Part shown: piece after piece, positions 7,757-16,297 of the stretch
Layout of the letters: the number at the start of each line of letters is the position of its first letter
How positions within the stretch are numbered: the stretch's first letter is position 1
Source of the DNA: Pseudomonadota bacterium
GTDB taxonomy: Bacteria > Pseudomonadota > Gammaproteobacteria > Pseudomonadales > Oceanobacteraceae
Direction of reading: 5' to 3'
Length of the DNA: 19,316 bases
Assembly: GCA_023399105.1 (NCBI GenBank)
Contig: JAEWQT010000092.1
Coordinates: 1 to 19,316 of the forward strand
Notes under the pieces: model-generated
Seen by the model: only the letters and a program-made list of their open reading frames with translations
What the model was told of the DNA's origin: nothing
The model's database searches: none
Translations under genes and position numbers: made by a program

Positions 7757-9551
7757 CCACTTTCAGTACGGCCAGGAAGGCAGATTGCGGAATTTCCACA
7801 TTGCCGATTTGTTTCATACGTTTTTTACCTTCTTTCTGCTTCTGCAGTAGTTTCTTCTTCCGCGATACGTCACCACCATAACACTTGGCAATCACGTTTT
7901 TACGCAACGCTTTAACCGTGGTACGGGCGACGACCTGATTACCAATGGCTGCCTGAATGGCCACATCGAACATCTGGCGCGGAATTAATTCTTTCATCTT
8001 TTCGGTTAACGACGCACCACGGCGGCGGACGTTGTCACGGTGCATAATCACCGCCAGAGCGTCGACTTTTTCACCGTTTACCAGCACATCCAGCCGCACC
8101 AGCGGCGCCGCCTGGAAGCGCTTAAAGCTATAATCGAGCGAGGCAAAACCACGGCTGGCCGACTTCAGCCGGTCGAAGAAATCCATCACCACTTCGCCCA
8201 TGGGAATTTCATAACGCAGGGACACCTGGGTACCGGTGTATTGCATATCCATCTGCACACCACGTTTTTCAATGCACAGGGAAATAACGTTACCCAGATA
8301 ATCCTGCGGCACCAGAATATTGCACTCGGCAATGGGTTCGCGCATTTCTTCAATGGAACCGGCATCCGGTAACTTGGACGGGCTGTCGACCTGAATGGTT
8401 TCACCTTTGCGGGTTACCACTTCGTAAATTACGGTCGGCGCTGTGGTAATCAGGTCGAGGTCGTATTCCCGCTCCAGCCGTTCCTGAATAATTTCCATGT
8501 GCAGCATGCCAAGGAAGCCACAACGGAAGCCAAAACCCAGCGCATCGGAATTTTCCGGCTCATAGAACAACGAGGCGTCGTTCAGCGACAGTTTTTCCAG
8601 GGCATCGCGGAAGGTTTCAAAATCATCCGACGAGACCGGGAATAAACCGGCATACACCTGCGGTTTTACTTTCTGGAAACCAGGCAGAATCGGAGTTTCA
8701 TCAGCAAACTTGGTGCTGACGATGGTATCGCCCACCGGCGCACCATGAATTTCTTTGATACTGGCCACCAGATAGCCGACTTCGCCGGTACCCAGCTGGC
8801 CGGTCGCTGTCATTTTCGGGGTAAAAATACCGATACCGTCGACAATATGATCGCGACCGGTGGATTTCATGCGGATTTTATCGCCCTTGCGGATGACACC
8901 GTTTTTAACCCGGATCAGGGATACCACGCCCAGGTAAGGGTCGAACCAGGAGTCGATAATCAGCGCCTGCAGCGATGCCTCCGGGTCGCCTTCCGGCGGC
9001 GGAATATGCGCCACCAGATCTTCCAGCACGTCTTCCACGTTCAGGCCGCTTTTGGCGCTGCAACGTACGGCGTCGGTGGCATCAATGCCGATAATTTCTT
9101 CAATTTCCTGGGCAACTTTGTCCGGATCGGCCTGCGGCAGATCCATTTTGTTCAGCACCGGGCGGACTTCCAGCCCCTGCTCAATGGCGGTGTAGCAGTT
9201 AGCGACCGACTGCGCTTCCACGCCCTGAGCAGCATCCACTACCAGCAACGCACCTTCACAGGCCGCCAGCGAACGGCTGACCTCATAACTGAAGTCGACG
9301 TGGCCGGGGGTATCAATAAAGTTGAGCTGATAGGTTTTACCATCACGGGCGGTGTAGTTGAGGGTAACGCTTTGCGCTTTGATGGTAATACCGCGCTCGC
9401 GTTCGATGTCCATGGAATCCAGCACCTGCGCCTGCATCTCACGGTCACTGAGACCGCCACAGACCTGAATAAAACGGTCAGACAGGGTGGATTTGCCGTG
9501 GTCGATATGGGCGATGATGGAAAAGTTACGAATGTGGTCCAGCTGGCTCAC
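7749..9551 (-). CDS. lepA: Translation elongation factor 4 (LepA/EF4 GTPase)
   Basis: Ribosome-associated GTPase that assists initiation or 30S biogenesis and was proposed to back-translocate ribosomes. The 600-residue protein matches the family length (599 in E. coli). It shows P-loop AHIDHGKST (14-22), switch [17 protein letters not shown], and the SAKSG stretch, then domains II, III, V and the LepA-specific C-terminal domain ending in [19 protein letters not shown]. The frame is open to 9647, but alignment with the family N-terminus places the start at GTG 9551 ([14 protein letters not shown] follows). The ribosome binding site (ACGGG, nine bases away) is weak. It is the first gene of the lepA-acpS run and has its own 104-base spacer. 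lepB does not follow. Confidence 0.98.
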   Translation of the reverse strand: MSQLDHIRNFSIIAHIDHGKSTLSDRFIQVCGGLSDREMQAQVLDSMDIERERGITIKAQSVTLNYTARDGKTYQLNFIDTPGHVDFSYEVSRSLAACEGALLVVDAAQGVEAQSVANCYTAIEQGLEVRPVLNKMDLPQADPDKVAQEIEEIIGIDATDAVRCSAKSGLNVEDVLEDLVAHIPPPEGDPEASLQALIIDSWFDPYLGVVSLIRVKNGVIRKGDKIRMKSTGRDHIVDGIGIFTPKMTATGQLGTGEVGYLVASIKEIHGAPVGDTIVSTKFADETPILPGFQKVKPQVYAGLFPVSSDDFETFRDALEKLSLNDASLFYEPENSDALGFGFRCGFLGMLHMEIIQERLEREYDLDLITTAPTVIYEVVTRKGETIQVDSPSKLPDAGSIEEMREPIAECNILVPQDYLGNVISLCIEKRGVQMDMQYTGTQVSLRYEIPMGEVVMDFFDRLKSASRGFASLDYSFKRFQAAPLVRLDVLVNGEKVDALAVIMHRDNVRRRGASLTEKMKELIPRQMFDVAIQAAIGNQVVARTTVKALRKNVIAKCYGGDVSRKKKLLQKQKEGKKRMKQIGNVEIPQSAFLAVLKVDD

Positions 9552-9586
9552 AGAAAACAACCCGTTGCTCGTTAAAATGGTGGGCG

Positions 9587-9592
9587 ATTTTA
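9587..9592 (-). promoter_or_regulatory. Possible -10 box for lepA
   Basis: TAAAAT on the minus strand matches the -10 consensus at five of six positions and lies 35 bases before the lepA GTG, in the only spacer between mucD and acpS. No convincing -35 hexamer was found upstream, so this is a weak candidate. Read-through from the sigma E operon is equally possible. Confidence 0.25.
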
Positions 9593-9617
9593 CTTGAAAG
9601 CCGGGGCAAAGGCTATT

Positions 9618-9649
9618 TTGTGCCCACCACCTTCCGGCAGCGGGCACAA
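9618..9649 (-). other. Stem-loop just downstream of mucD
   Basis: Perfect eight-base inverted repeat TTGTGCCC / GGGCACAA (9618-9625 and 9642-9649) around a 16-base loop, beginning six bases after the mucD stop codon. No T-run follows on either strand, so it does not look like a classic intrinsic terminator. It could partly attenuate transcription into lepA or protect the 3' end of the sigma E operon mRNA. Confidence 0.5.
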
Positions 9650-9655
9650 CGGGGC

Positions 9656-11050
9656 TTACGGCGCGATGCGTAAGGGTATAAACATGGCGGCGCCACGGCG
9701 GACAATGCGCATCGGCACGCTGCGACCGGCCGGTAAGCCGGACACGACCTTGTCGAATTCCTCAACGCTGCGCACCGGCTCGCCGTAAATCATGGTGATG
9801 ATATCGCCATTGATCAGGCCGGCCTGAGCGGCGGTGCCCTGCAGCACTTCCCGCACCACCACACCATCCCCGACGTTTTTACGCTGCGCCGGGGTCAGGT
9901 CGGCCACCACCAGCCCCAGACGATTACTGCTGCGCTCTTTCGGATTGCTGTTGTTCAGCGCCAGCTCGGCGCTGTCAGCATCCGGCAAGGTACCGATGGT
10001 GACATTCACTTTGCGGCGTTTGCCGTTGCGCACCACATCCAGCACGACCTTGCTGCCGGGTTTCACGCGGCCAACCTGATGCGGCAGGTCGGACGACATA
10101 TAAATCGGCTTGCTGTTGAAATGGGTGATGATGTCACCATTTTGCAGGTCGGCATCGTCCGCCGGGCTGCCCGGCACAATCTGGGCGACCAGGGCGCCGG
10201 CCGCTTTTTCCAGACCGAAGGATTCCGCCAGTTCTTTGCTCACTTCCTGAATCACCACGCCCAGCCAGCCACGGCTGACGCGGCCTTTTTCTTTCAGCTG
10301 TTCACTGACGTCCAGCGCCACATTAATGGGAATGGCGAAGGATACGCCCATAAAGCCACCGGAGCGGGTATAGATCTGCGAGTTAATGCCCACCACTTTG
10401 CCGTTCAGATCAAACAGCGGGCCACCCGAGTTACCCGGGTTAATGGCGACGTCGGTCTGAATAAAAGGCACGTAATTTTCGTTCGGCAGGCTGCGGCCTT
10501 TGGCGCTGACAATACCGGCAGTGACGGAATAATCGAAACCAAAGGGCGAGCCAATGGCCACCACCCACTCCCCCACTTCCAGGGTTTCGGAATTGCCCAG
10601 CTTCACCGTCGGCAGGTTTTTGGCTTCCACTTTCAGCAGCGCGAGGTCGGTGCTTTCATCGGCACCAATCAGCTTGGCTTCCAGTTCGCGGCGGTCGTTC
10701 AGACGCACAATAATTTCTGCGGCATCTTTAATAACGTGATTATTGGTAAGGATGTAACCATCGCGGGAAATAATAAACCCCGATCCCAGTGACGTGCTTT
10801 CCCGTCCCGCCTGTCCACCCTGCGGCGGCACCGGAATACCAAAGAAATGGCGGAAAATTTCCGGCACCTCCTGTGGCAGGCCATAGCGCTGCTGATAATC
10901 ACTGCCACCGGCACGCTGTACGGTGCTGATGTTCACCACCGCCGGCGAAGCTTCTTTCACCAGATCACGGAAATCCGGCAGGTTTGCCAGCGCCTGGCCG
11001 GCCGTCAGCCATAACAGCGTTAAAACAACATAATGGACCACTGTTTTCAT
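9656..11050 (-). CDS. mucD: Periplasmic DegP/HtrA-family serine protease, MucD type
   Basis: Envelope protein quality-control protease/chaperone; in pseudomonads MucD dampens sigma E (AlgU) activation. The 464-residue protein has a signal peptide ([21 protein letters not shown], 2-22), a trypsin-like domain with H105 (TNNHVIKDA), D135 (STDLALL) and S208 (NPGNSGGPL), and two PDZ domains (about 255-345 and 365-455). The frame is open upstream to 11377, but that part overlaps rseC; ATG 11050 starts exactly at the signal peptide and has AGGT about eight bases before it. It follows rseC by 11 bases and is the last gene of the sigma E operon, as in Pseudomonas and unlike E. coli, where degP is elsewhere. 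Confidence 0.96.
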   Translation of the reverse strand: MKTVVHYVVLTLLWLTAGQALANLPDFRDLVKEASPAVVNISTVQRAGGSDYQQRYGLPQEVPEIFRHFFGIPVPPQGGQAGRESTSLGSGFIISRDGYILTNNHVIKDAAEIIVRLNDRRELEAKLIGADESTDLALLKVEAKNLPTVKLGNSETLEVGEWVVAIGSPFGFDYSVTAGIVSAKGRSLPNENYVPFIQTDVAINPGNSGGPLFDLNGKVVGINSQIYTRSGGFMGVSFAIPINVALDVSEQLKEKGRVSRGWLGVVIQEVSKELAESFGLEKAAGALVAQIVPGSPADDADLQNGDIITHFNSKPIYMSSDLPHQVGRVKPGSKVVLDVVRNGKRRKVNVTIGTLPDADSAELALNNSNPKERSSNRLGLVVADLTPAQRKNVGDGVVVREVLQGTAAQAGLINGDIITMIYGEPVRSVEEFDKVVSGLPAGRSVPMRIVRRGAAMFIPLRIAP

Positions 11051-11061
11051 AGAGCTACCTG

Positions 11062-11523
11062 TTAGTGAGAAGGTTCTGTTTCTATCCGGTCGGTGGCAAT
11101 GCGCACGCTCGGGCAATGGCTCTGAATCTGCGGTTGCCAGCGCTTGGCAAAACGTTGCGCCAGCGTACGACTGAGCGCAAAACCACCCACCAGCCCCACC
11201 AGCCCCAGCAGGGCAGCCATGCCATCCCCACCCCATTGCTGCCCCAGCGCGGCGGCCGGCAACAGCGTTAATAAGGGCAGGCCGTACAATAACAAGGCGC
11301 TGCCGGCGAGGCTGCCACGCGGCAATAATAATAAAACCTGCTGACCCACCCGCCACTGACCGGAGGAGGGTACCCACAGCCGTAACGGCCGGCCCAGCTG
11401 ACTAAGGCTGTGCTGACCACAGCCAGCCCGGGCACTGCAACTGTGGCAGGCACTGCGCTGGGTGCCTTCCACCCAGACACCACCCTGCCCCAGCGCGGTA
11501 ATTTCGACCATTTCCTGATTCAT
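11062..11523 (-). CDS. rseC: RseC/MucC family membrane protein
   Basis: A 153-residue inner-membrane protein of the RseC/MucC family. Members sit in sigma E operons and, in Rhodobacter and E. coli, also form part of a system that reduces SoxR. Visible are a cytoplasmic N-terminal part with three cysteines, CHSCSARAGC (C26, C29, C35), two transmembrane segments (about 72-93 and 101-118) and a short basic tail with one more cysteine (C137). Start ATG 11523 has AGGAG seven bases upstream. It lies 20 bases after rseB and 11 before mucD. Its exact role in sigma E control is unclear even in model organisms. Confidence 0.92.
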   Translation of the reverse strand: MNQEMVEITALGQGGVWVEGTQRSACHSCSARAGCGQHSLSQLGRPLRLWVPSSGQWRVGQQVLLLLPRGSLAGSALLLYGLPLLTLLPAAALGQQWGGDGMAALLGLVGLVGGFALSRTLAQRFAKRWQPQIQSHCPSVRIATDRIETEPSH

Positions 11524-11543
11524 GGCTGCTCCTGTTGTGCCGC

Positions 11544-12470
11544 TTAGGGTGCCGCTTTGGGGGCTGCTGCGGCCACCGGTTGCACCGAGCCGGCGATTTG
11601 CTGCAGGGTCGTGGCCGGTAATTCACCCACCACGGTCACCCGCCGGCGTTCACCCTGTTCATCCTGCACCTGCTGCACCACCGCCGCGGTGGCACCCCAG
11701 CGCCGTTGCAACGGCGCAATGGCCGCCGCCGGACGATCCACAAAGACCGAAAATGCCGCCAGACCATCGCTGAATAACAGCTGAATATCATCGCCTTGCT
11801 GGCGCGCCGCCAGACGGCTGAAACCGGTCGGCAGCCAATTCGGTTGCCAGCTGACCGCTTCATTCTGGTAAGCCGGTGCCGGTGGCACTGGCGCCATATC
11901 CGGACGGATAAATAATTCAGCCGGCATCATACTGCCGATTTCCAGCTGCGCAAACTGCACCCGTTCCAGCACCTGCTGGCGCTCATCCAGCAACTCCGAA
12001 CGCAGTAATAAAGCGGTTTTCTGTTCCAGCCACAGGCGCATGGCATAGCGATGCTGGTCTTTGGGTTGCAGGACAATCAGGCGGGCATAATGGCCAGCAA
12101 TGCGGTCATTGCCCCCCAGGGTCAGATCATAATGCTGGCGCAGATCCGGGCCGGGTAAAAAGCTGTGTAACGGATTCTGCAGCGGCTGCCCGGCTCCCGG
12201 CTGCAGCAGAAAAATGTGTTCGCCCTGGCGTAACTGCTCCAGCGGCGCACCGCTCAGACGCTGTAACCGTTCGTACTCATGACCGTCCTGCAGGGCGTGC
12301 TGCACCACCAGAGAATCCCAGTGGTGCTGATTGCCGTAGAGTAAAACACCGCTGTAATTCTGTTGGCGGGCCGCTTCGACCATGCGTCCGAACCAGTCGT
12401 AGGCGCTGCCGTCAGCGCTGGCCAGCGGCCCCCACAGCAGGGCCAACATCAGCAAAGCATGCTTGATCAC
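11544..12470 (-). CDS. rseB: Periplasmic sigma E regulator RseB/MucB
   Basis: RseB binds the periplasmic tail of RseA and shields it from site-1 proteolysis; displacement by lipids or lipopolysaccharide releases sigma E. The 308-residue protein begins with a signal peptide (about 1-19, ending LASADG), then the MucB/RseB N-terminal lipid-sensing domain (YDWFGRMVEAARQQNYSGVL) and a smaller C-terminal domain with the typical PTGF sequence (WLPTGFSRL). The tail is alanine- and proline-rich. Start is GTG 12470, overlapping the rseA stop as GTGA, so the two partners are translationally coupled. Confidence 0.95.
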   Translation of the reverse strand: MIKHALLMLALLWGPLASADGSAYDWFGRMVEAARQQNYSGVLLYGNQHHWDSLVVQHALQDGHEYERLQRLSGAPLEQLRQGEHIFLLQPGAGQPLQNPLHSFLPGPDLRQHYDLTLGGNDRIAGHYARLIVLQPKDQHRYAMRLWLEQKTALLLRSELLDERQQVLERVQFAQLEIGSMMPAELFIRPDMAPVPPAPAYQNEAVSWQPNWLPTGFSRLAARQQGDDIQLLFSDGLAAFSVFVDRPAAAIAPLQRRWGATAAVVQQVQDEQGERRRVTVVGELPATTLQQIAGSVQPVAAAAPKAAP

Positions 12471-13045
12471 TGTTGTGCGCCAGCCTCCTGACCGAAGTTC
12501 ACAACCCGGGCAAAGGGCGCGATGGCGCGGGCCGGTGCCACGGTGGCCTGCTCGGTGTGCTGCATCACATATTCCTGCAACTTACGCTGTGCCGCTTCCA
12601 GTTCGGCCTGTTGTTCCGGGCTGAGATGTTGCGCCAGCTGCTGTTCAACCACCGCAGCCGGTTCTGCCTGCTGCGCCAGCGGCACACCACCGCCAGCAGA
12701 CTCTGTATGCTGCCACTGCACGCCGACCAGTACCGCCAGCATCACGCTGGCCGCAACCGCACCGGAAGCCAGCCAGCGCCAGCGTGGCGATACCGGCACG
12801 GCAGCCGGTACGCGGTGCGGTAAGTCATCCATGGGTTCACCGTCCAGCGCCTGGCGGATGCCCTGCGATAAATCAACCGTGGCCACAGGTTCCCCACGCA
12901 TCACCGCCCCCAATAACTGGTAACGGTGCCAGGTGGCGCGCAGCTCATCATCCTGTTCCAGCTGGTTCAGTAAACGCCGCACTTCCAGTTCATCAGCCTC
13001 ACCATCCATCAGGGCTGACAGGGATTCATTGATTCGTTCATTCAT
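12467..13045 (-). CDS. rseA: Anti-sigma E factor RseA/MucA
   Basis: Single-pass inner-membrane anti-sigma factor that holds sigma E inactive until stepwise proteolysis. The 192-residue protein has the RseA N-terminal domain (NESLSALMDGEADELEVRRL, about 6-25, and WHRYQLLGAVMRGE), one transmembrane segment (about 91-111), and a periplasmic tail of about 80 residues rich in Q, E and A that would bind RseB. ATG 13045 follows an AGGAGGT sequence 11 bases upstream, the best ribosome binding site in the operon, placed right after the rpoE stop (20-base gap). High anti-sigma synthesis relative to sigma would suit tight control. The site-1 protease (DegS/AlgW) is not encoded here. Confidence 0.95.
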   Translation of the reverse strand: MNERINESLSALMDGEADELEVRRLLNQLEQDDELRATWHRYQLLGAVMRGEPVATVDLSQGIRQALDGEPMDDLPHRVPAAVPVSPRWRWLASGAVAASVMLAVLVGVQWQHTESAGGGVPLAQQAEPAAVVEQQLAQHLSPEQQAELEAAQRKLQEYVMQHTEQATVAPARAIAPFARVVNFGQEAGAQQ

Positions 13046-13065
13046 GGCGGTTATTACCTCCTGAC

Positions 13066-13665
13066 TCAGGCCAGACTATCGGCCGTGTCGGCCAGCAGCG
13101 GTTGCATTTTGCGCTCAATGGCTTCCCGGGCGCGGAAAATCCGTGAGCGTACCGTGCCGATGGGGCAATCCATCACTTCGGCAATTTCTTCATAGCTGAG
13201 GCCATCCAGCTCGCGCAGGGTAACGGCCATGCGCAGTTCTTCCGGTAACGCCTCAATGGCATCAAACACCACCTTCTGCAGCTGATCGCGTTGCAGCAGG
13301 CTGTCCGGGGTTTCGATGTCTTTCAGATTTTTTTCGTCGGTAAAAAATTCGGCATCTTCCAGATCAATATCGCGGGTCGGGGTTTTACGCCCGCGGCTGA
13401 CCAGATAGTTTTTGGCGGTATTCACCGCAATACGGTACATCCAGGTGTAAAACTGGCTGTCGCCGCGAAAACCGGGCAGCGCCCGGTAGGCTTTGATAAA
13501 GGCTTCCTGGGTAACGTCCTGGGCTTCGGCAAAATCGGGGATAAAGCGGCCGACCAGCGCCAGGATACGGTGCTGGTATTTGATAACCAGCAAATCAAAG
13601 GCGCGGCGGTCACCTTTCTGCACGCGCGCGACCAGCTGGCGGTCATTATTCTGTTGGTCTGTCAT
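13066..13665 (-). CDS. rpoE: RNA polymerase sigma E factor (AlgU/RpoE)
   Basis: ECF sigma factor for the envelope-stress regulon. The 199-residue form shows sigma region 2 (FDLLVIKYQHRIL to FYTWMYRIAVNTAKN, about 21-90) and region 4 (TLRELDGLSYEEIAEVMDCP then IGTVRSRIFRAREAI, about 150-187). ATG 13665 was chosen because TDQQNNDRQLVARVQKGDRR aligns with the N-terminus of Pseudomonas AlgU. However, the frame continues to an ATG at 13719 (217 residues) with a better-spaced AAGGG nine bases upstream, so an 18-residue extension is possible. First gene of the rpoE-rseA-rseB-rseC-mucD operon, divergent from nadB as in many gammaproteobacteria; a sigma E-like promoter lies at 13751-13779. Confidence 0.97.
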   Translation of the reverse strand: MTDQQNNDRQLVARVQKGDRRAFDLLVIKYQHRILALVGRFIPDFAEAQDVTQEAFIKAYRALPGFRGDSQFYTWMYRIAVNTAKNYLVSRGRKTPTRDIDLEDAEFFTDEKNLKDIETPDSLLQRDQLQKVVFDAIEALPEELRMAVTLRELDGLSYEEIAEVMDCPIGTVRSRIFRAREAIERKMQPLLADTADSLA

Positions 13666-13719
13666 GCCTCGTTCCGCTGTTGTATACCGGGCATTCTCTG
13701 CCACTGCTGCCAGGCTCAT

Positions 13720-13734
13720 AGGTAATATCCCTTC
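13720..13734 (-). repeat. 15-base repeat in rpoE leader (copy 2)
   Basis: Exact second copy of the sequence at 1005-1019, same strand. In this copy GAAGGG would serve as the ribosome binding site for the upstream rpoE start at 13719. See copy 1 for spacing. Confidence 0.6.
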
Positions 13735-13750
13735 AGGTCAGATGATGCAG

Positions 13751-13779
13751 ATAGAGACACTGAAGTCGGATTTAGTTCC
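13751..13779 (-). promoter_or_regulatory. Candidate sigma E-dependent promoter of rpoE
   Basis: On the minus strand GGAACTA (13773-13779) is followed after 15 bases by TCTCTAT (13751-13757). This resembles the sigma E/AlgU consensus (GAACTT, 16-17 bases, TCTGA), and the rpoE gene is autoregulated in E. coli and Pseudomonas. The -35 match is six of seven; the -10 match is partial. Transcription would start near 13745. Confidence 0.5.
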
Positions 13780-13875
13780 CAACCCGGCTTATTCATAGAT
13801 TGCGCGCCAGTGTATCATGCACCGCCACGGCGCCTGTAACATAACGGCCCAACACTCTCAGCAAGCGGAATAATT

Positions 13876-15483
13876 ATGAGCGAATCCTACCGTTTTGATG
13901 TGCTGATTATCGGCAGCGGCGCCGCCGGCCTGACCTTAGGGCTGTCGTTACCCGATCATCTGCGGGTGGCCATCATCAGCAAAGAACAACTGGATTCCGG
14001 TTCCACCCGCTGGGCGCAGGGTGGTGTCGCCGCCGTACTGGATGAGCACGACAGTATCGAAGCCCATGTACAGGACACCCTGGTCGCCGGGGCCGGCCTG
14101 TGCCATGAACCCGCCGTGCGCTTTACCGTAGAAAACTCCACCGCCGCGATTCAGTGGCTGATTGATCTGGGCGTGCCCTTTACCCAGGACAGCCCCGATC
14201 ATTTCCACCTGACCCGCGAGGGTGGCCACAGTGCGCGGCGTATTATTCACGCCGCCGACGCCACCGGCCATGCCATTTCCGATACGTTACTGGCGCGGGC
14301 TAAAGAAAGACCCAATCTGACCCTGATGCAGAATTACATCGCCATCGACCTGATCACCCGGGAAAAACTCGGGCTGGGCGGACACGGCTGTATCGGCGCC
14401 TATTTTCTGAATAACGATACCGGCGAAGTGGATGTCATCAGCGCCCACGCCGTGGTGCTGGCCACCGGCGGCGCCAGCAAGGTGTACCTGTACACCAGCA
14501 ACCCCGACGGTGCCTCCGGCGATGGCATTGCCATGGCCTGGCGCGCCGGTTGCCGGGTGGCCAATATGGAATTCAACCAGTTCCACCCCACCTGCCTGTA
14601 CCACCCACAGGCCAAATCGTTCCTGATTACCGAAGCGGTACGCGGTGAGGGCGGCAAATTACTGCTGCCCAACGGCAAGCGCTTTATGCACCGCTTTGAT
14701 GAGCGCGCCGAGCTGGCGCCGCGGGATATTGTCGCCCGCGCCATCGACCATGAAATGAAGCGCCTGGGTGCCGATTGTCTGTTCCTCGATATCAGCCACA
14801 AACCGGCAGCCTTTATTAAGGAACACTTCCCCACCATTTATGAACGCTGCCTGGAGCTGGGCATTGATATTACCCGGCAGCCGATTCCGGTGGTGCCGGC
14901 GGCGCATTACACCTGTGGCGGCGTGGTCACCGACGTGCATGGCCGCACCGACATCGAACACCTGTACGCCATCGGCGAAACCGCCAGCACCGGCCTGCAC
15001 GGCGCCAACCGGCTGGCCAGCAACTCCTTGCTGGAATGCCTGGTGTTTGCCCGCTCTGCAGCAGCCCACATTACCGCCCACACCGACTTCAGCGAGCCGG
15101 TACCGGATATTCCGGCCTGGGACGCCAGTCAGGTCAAAGATTCCGACGAAGATGTGGTGATTTCCCACAACTGGGATGAACTGCGCCGTTTTATGTGGGA
15201 CTACGTCGGCATTGTGCGCACCACCAAACGGCTGGTGCGGGCCAAGCACCGGGTGCAGATGCTGCGTCAGGAAATTCAGGAGTTTTACAGTAACTACCGG
15301 GTCAGTAACGACTTACTCGAACTGCGCAATCTGGTCGATGTGGCGGATGTGATTATCCGTTCGGCACTGCTGCGCAAAGAAAGCCGCGGCCTGCACTTCA
15401 GCCGCGATTACCCACAGCCACTGCCGCGCGCTTTTGATACCGTGCTGACGCCCAAATACCTGAAAGAACTGGGCGAACTCTGA
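13876..15483 (+). CDS. nadB: L-aspartate oxidase
   Basis: FAD enzyme that oxidises L-aspartate to iminoaspartate, the first step of de novo NAD synthesis (with NadA as partner, not present here). The 535-residue protein has the N-terminal dinucleotide-binding motif [11 protein letters not shown] (9-19), the [13 protein letters not shown] stretch, the active-site region [20 protein letters not shown] (from L112), NQFHPTCLY, and the late [21 protein letters not shown] typical of the succinate dehydrogenase/aspartate oxidase flavoprotein family; the QGG and EGGHS forms favour aspartate oxidase. A helical C-terminal domain completes it. ATG 13876 has GCGGAA upstream. It is divergent from rpoE, a conserved arrangement, and converges on ygfX with a 13-base gap. 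Confidence 0.97.
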   Translation: MSESYRFDVLIIGSGAAGLTLGLSLPDHLRVAIISKEQLDSGSTRWAQGGVAAVLDEHDSIEAHVQDTLVAGAGLCHEPAVRFTVENSTAAIQWLIDLGVPFTQDSPDHFHLTREGGHSARRIIHAADATGHAISDTLLARAKERPNLTLMQNYIAIDLITREKLGLGGHGCIGAYFLNNDTGEVDVISAHAVVLATGGASKVYLYTSNPDGASGDGIAMAWRAGCRVANMEFNQFHPTCLYHPQAKSFLITEAVRGEGGKLLLPNGKRFMHRFDERAELAPRDIVARAIDHEMKRLGADCLFLDISHKPAAFIKEHFPTIYERCLELGIDITRQPIPVVPAAHYTCGGVVTDVHGRTDIEHLYAIGETASTGLHGANRLASNSLLECLVFARSAAAHITAHTDFSEPVPDIPAWDASQVKDSDEDVVISHNWDELRRFMWDYVGIVRTTKRLVRAKHRVQMLRQEIQEFYSNYRVSNDLLELRNLVDVADVIIRSALLRKESRGLHFSRDYPQPLPRAFDTVLTPKYLKELGEL

Positions 15484-15496
15484 TCGGCAGGCGGGT

Positions 15497-15892
15497 TCAG
15501 GGCAAATACAGCGCCTTCAGCAGGCGCTGAAAATCCCCGGCCGGCAGACTGTCGGCGCGGATCAGTAACCGCTGCCAGGGCCAGACACCATAGCGCCAAC
15601 TGATCAGCCCGGCACGCCGGCTGCTGCCAGTGCGCCAGACCATTGGCTGACGCCGCCCGCCTGTTTCCAGCCACCAGCCGCTGCCATCATGATGCAGATA
15701 GGCCCGCTGCCAATGACGGCGCTGCCGCCACCACCACAAAGATCCCCACACCAGTGCCAGCACCGCCAGTTCTATCGGGCTGAGCAACGGCCACAGCAAC
15801 CCCAGCGTGACCGCCATAAAGGCCGCATCCAGCCAGCGCTGACGGCGTGAGGGCTGTAACAACCAGGTTTCAGCGGTTACGGGCACGCTCAA
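15497..15892 (-). CDS. ygfX: YgfX family membrane protein (CptA-like)
   Basis: A 131-residue protein identified mainly by context: it overlaps sdhE (ygfY) downstream, as ygfX does in enterobacteria. Two transmembrane segments occupy about 22-57 (FMAVTLGLLWPLLSPIELAV and LALVWGSLWWW), followed by a basic, tryptophan-rich soluble part. E. coli YgfX was reported as a toxin (CptA) acting on MreB/FtsZ, with SdhE once named its antitoxin; that role is debated. The start is unclear: the frame begins at TTG 15892, with GTG 15886 also possible, both inside the sdhE end (overlap 23 or 17 bases). Sequence similarity within this family is low. Confidence 0.8.
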   Translation of the reverse strand: MSVPVTAETWLLQPSRRQRWLDAAFMAVTLGLLWPLLSPIELAVLALVWGSLWWWRQRRHWQRAYLHHDGSGWWLETGGRRQPMVWRTGSSRRAGLISWRYGVWPWQRLLIRADSLPAGDFQRLLKALYLP

Positions 15893-16124
15893 GAATCCGG
15901 TTCACCATGGCTTCCAGCTCCGCATCCGGCGGCGTCTGATGCTCCATAAACCAGGCAAATAAATCCGGGTCTTCGCATTCCAGCAAACGGCGGTAGATGG
16001 CCTGATCGGCCGCGCTGAGGCTGGTGTACACCTGTTCGGCAAAAGGCAGTAACAATACATCCAGTTCCAGCATGCCACGGCGGCTGTGCCAGCGTACGCG
16101 CTTGGCTTCCAGTTCGTCAGTCAC
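15870..16124 (-). CDS. sdhE: FAD assembly factor SdhE (succinate dehydrogenase flavinylation)
   Basis: Small cytoplasmic protein that promotes covalent attachment of FAD to SdhA (and FrdA). The 84-residue protein has the family length and the essential RGxxE motif as RGMLE (R16 to E20), plus the helical LLPFAEQVYTSLSAAD and the acidic CEDPDLFAWF motif near the C-terminus. Start GTG 16124 has GAGGAG about seven bases upstream. It is first in a two-gene unit with ygfX and divergent from ygfZ. In E. coli, ygfZ, sdhE and ygfX also cluster. Confidence 0.96.
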   Translation of the reverse strand: MTDELEAKRVRWHSRRGMLELDVLLLPFAEQVYTSLSAADQAIYRRLLECEDPDLFAWFMEHQTPPDAELEAMVNRILERARNR

Positions 16125-16160
16125 TCAGCTCTCCTCGGAGATGAATTGGGAAGGAGCGGC

Positions 16161-16188
16161 AGTATAACAAAAGGCACCGCTACACCAA
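16161..16188 (-). promoter_or_regulatory. Candidate sigma 70 promoter of sdhE
   Basis: Minus-strand TTGGTG (16183-16188) and TATACT (16161-16166) are separated by 16 bases. The -10 matches consensus at five of six positions, the -35 at three. Start would fall near 16154, about 30 bases before the GTG. A five-base inverted repeat AGCGG / CCGCT (16155-16159, 16177-16181) brackets the -10 box and could be part of an operator. Confidence 0.5.
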
Positions 16189-16297
16189 TGACACAAAGCG
16201 TTCACCTGCACGCTGAAGTCCGGCATTAAATGGTTACCGCTTTTGCAGTAGACTGGCCGGCCTGTGCCATATTTTTTCATCCGACGCCGGAGCCAAC

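Noticed and set aside
8745..9575. 276-codon open frame antisense to lepA
   Set aside because: Gly/His/Gln/Asn-rich translation without recognisable domain, lying opposite a clearly conserved gene. It is the expected shadow of biased codon use.
10079..10792. 237-codon open frame antisense to mucD
   Set aside because: Same shadow pattern opposite the protease domain; no ribosome binding site or domain.
14659..15249. 196-codon open frame antisense to nadB
   Set aside because: Shadow frame; nadB shows continuous family motifs over the same bases.
15497..16124. sdhE-ygfX as a toxin-antitoxin pair
   Set aside because: SdhE has its full flavinylation motif, and the antitoxin claim for the homologues is disputed; the arrangement is ordinary core genome.
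16188..16229. 13-codon small frame (MTQSVHLHAEVRH) in the sdhE-ygfZ spacer
   Set aside because: No ribosome binding site and it overlaps the sdhE promoter candidate; short frames of this size are expected by chance.
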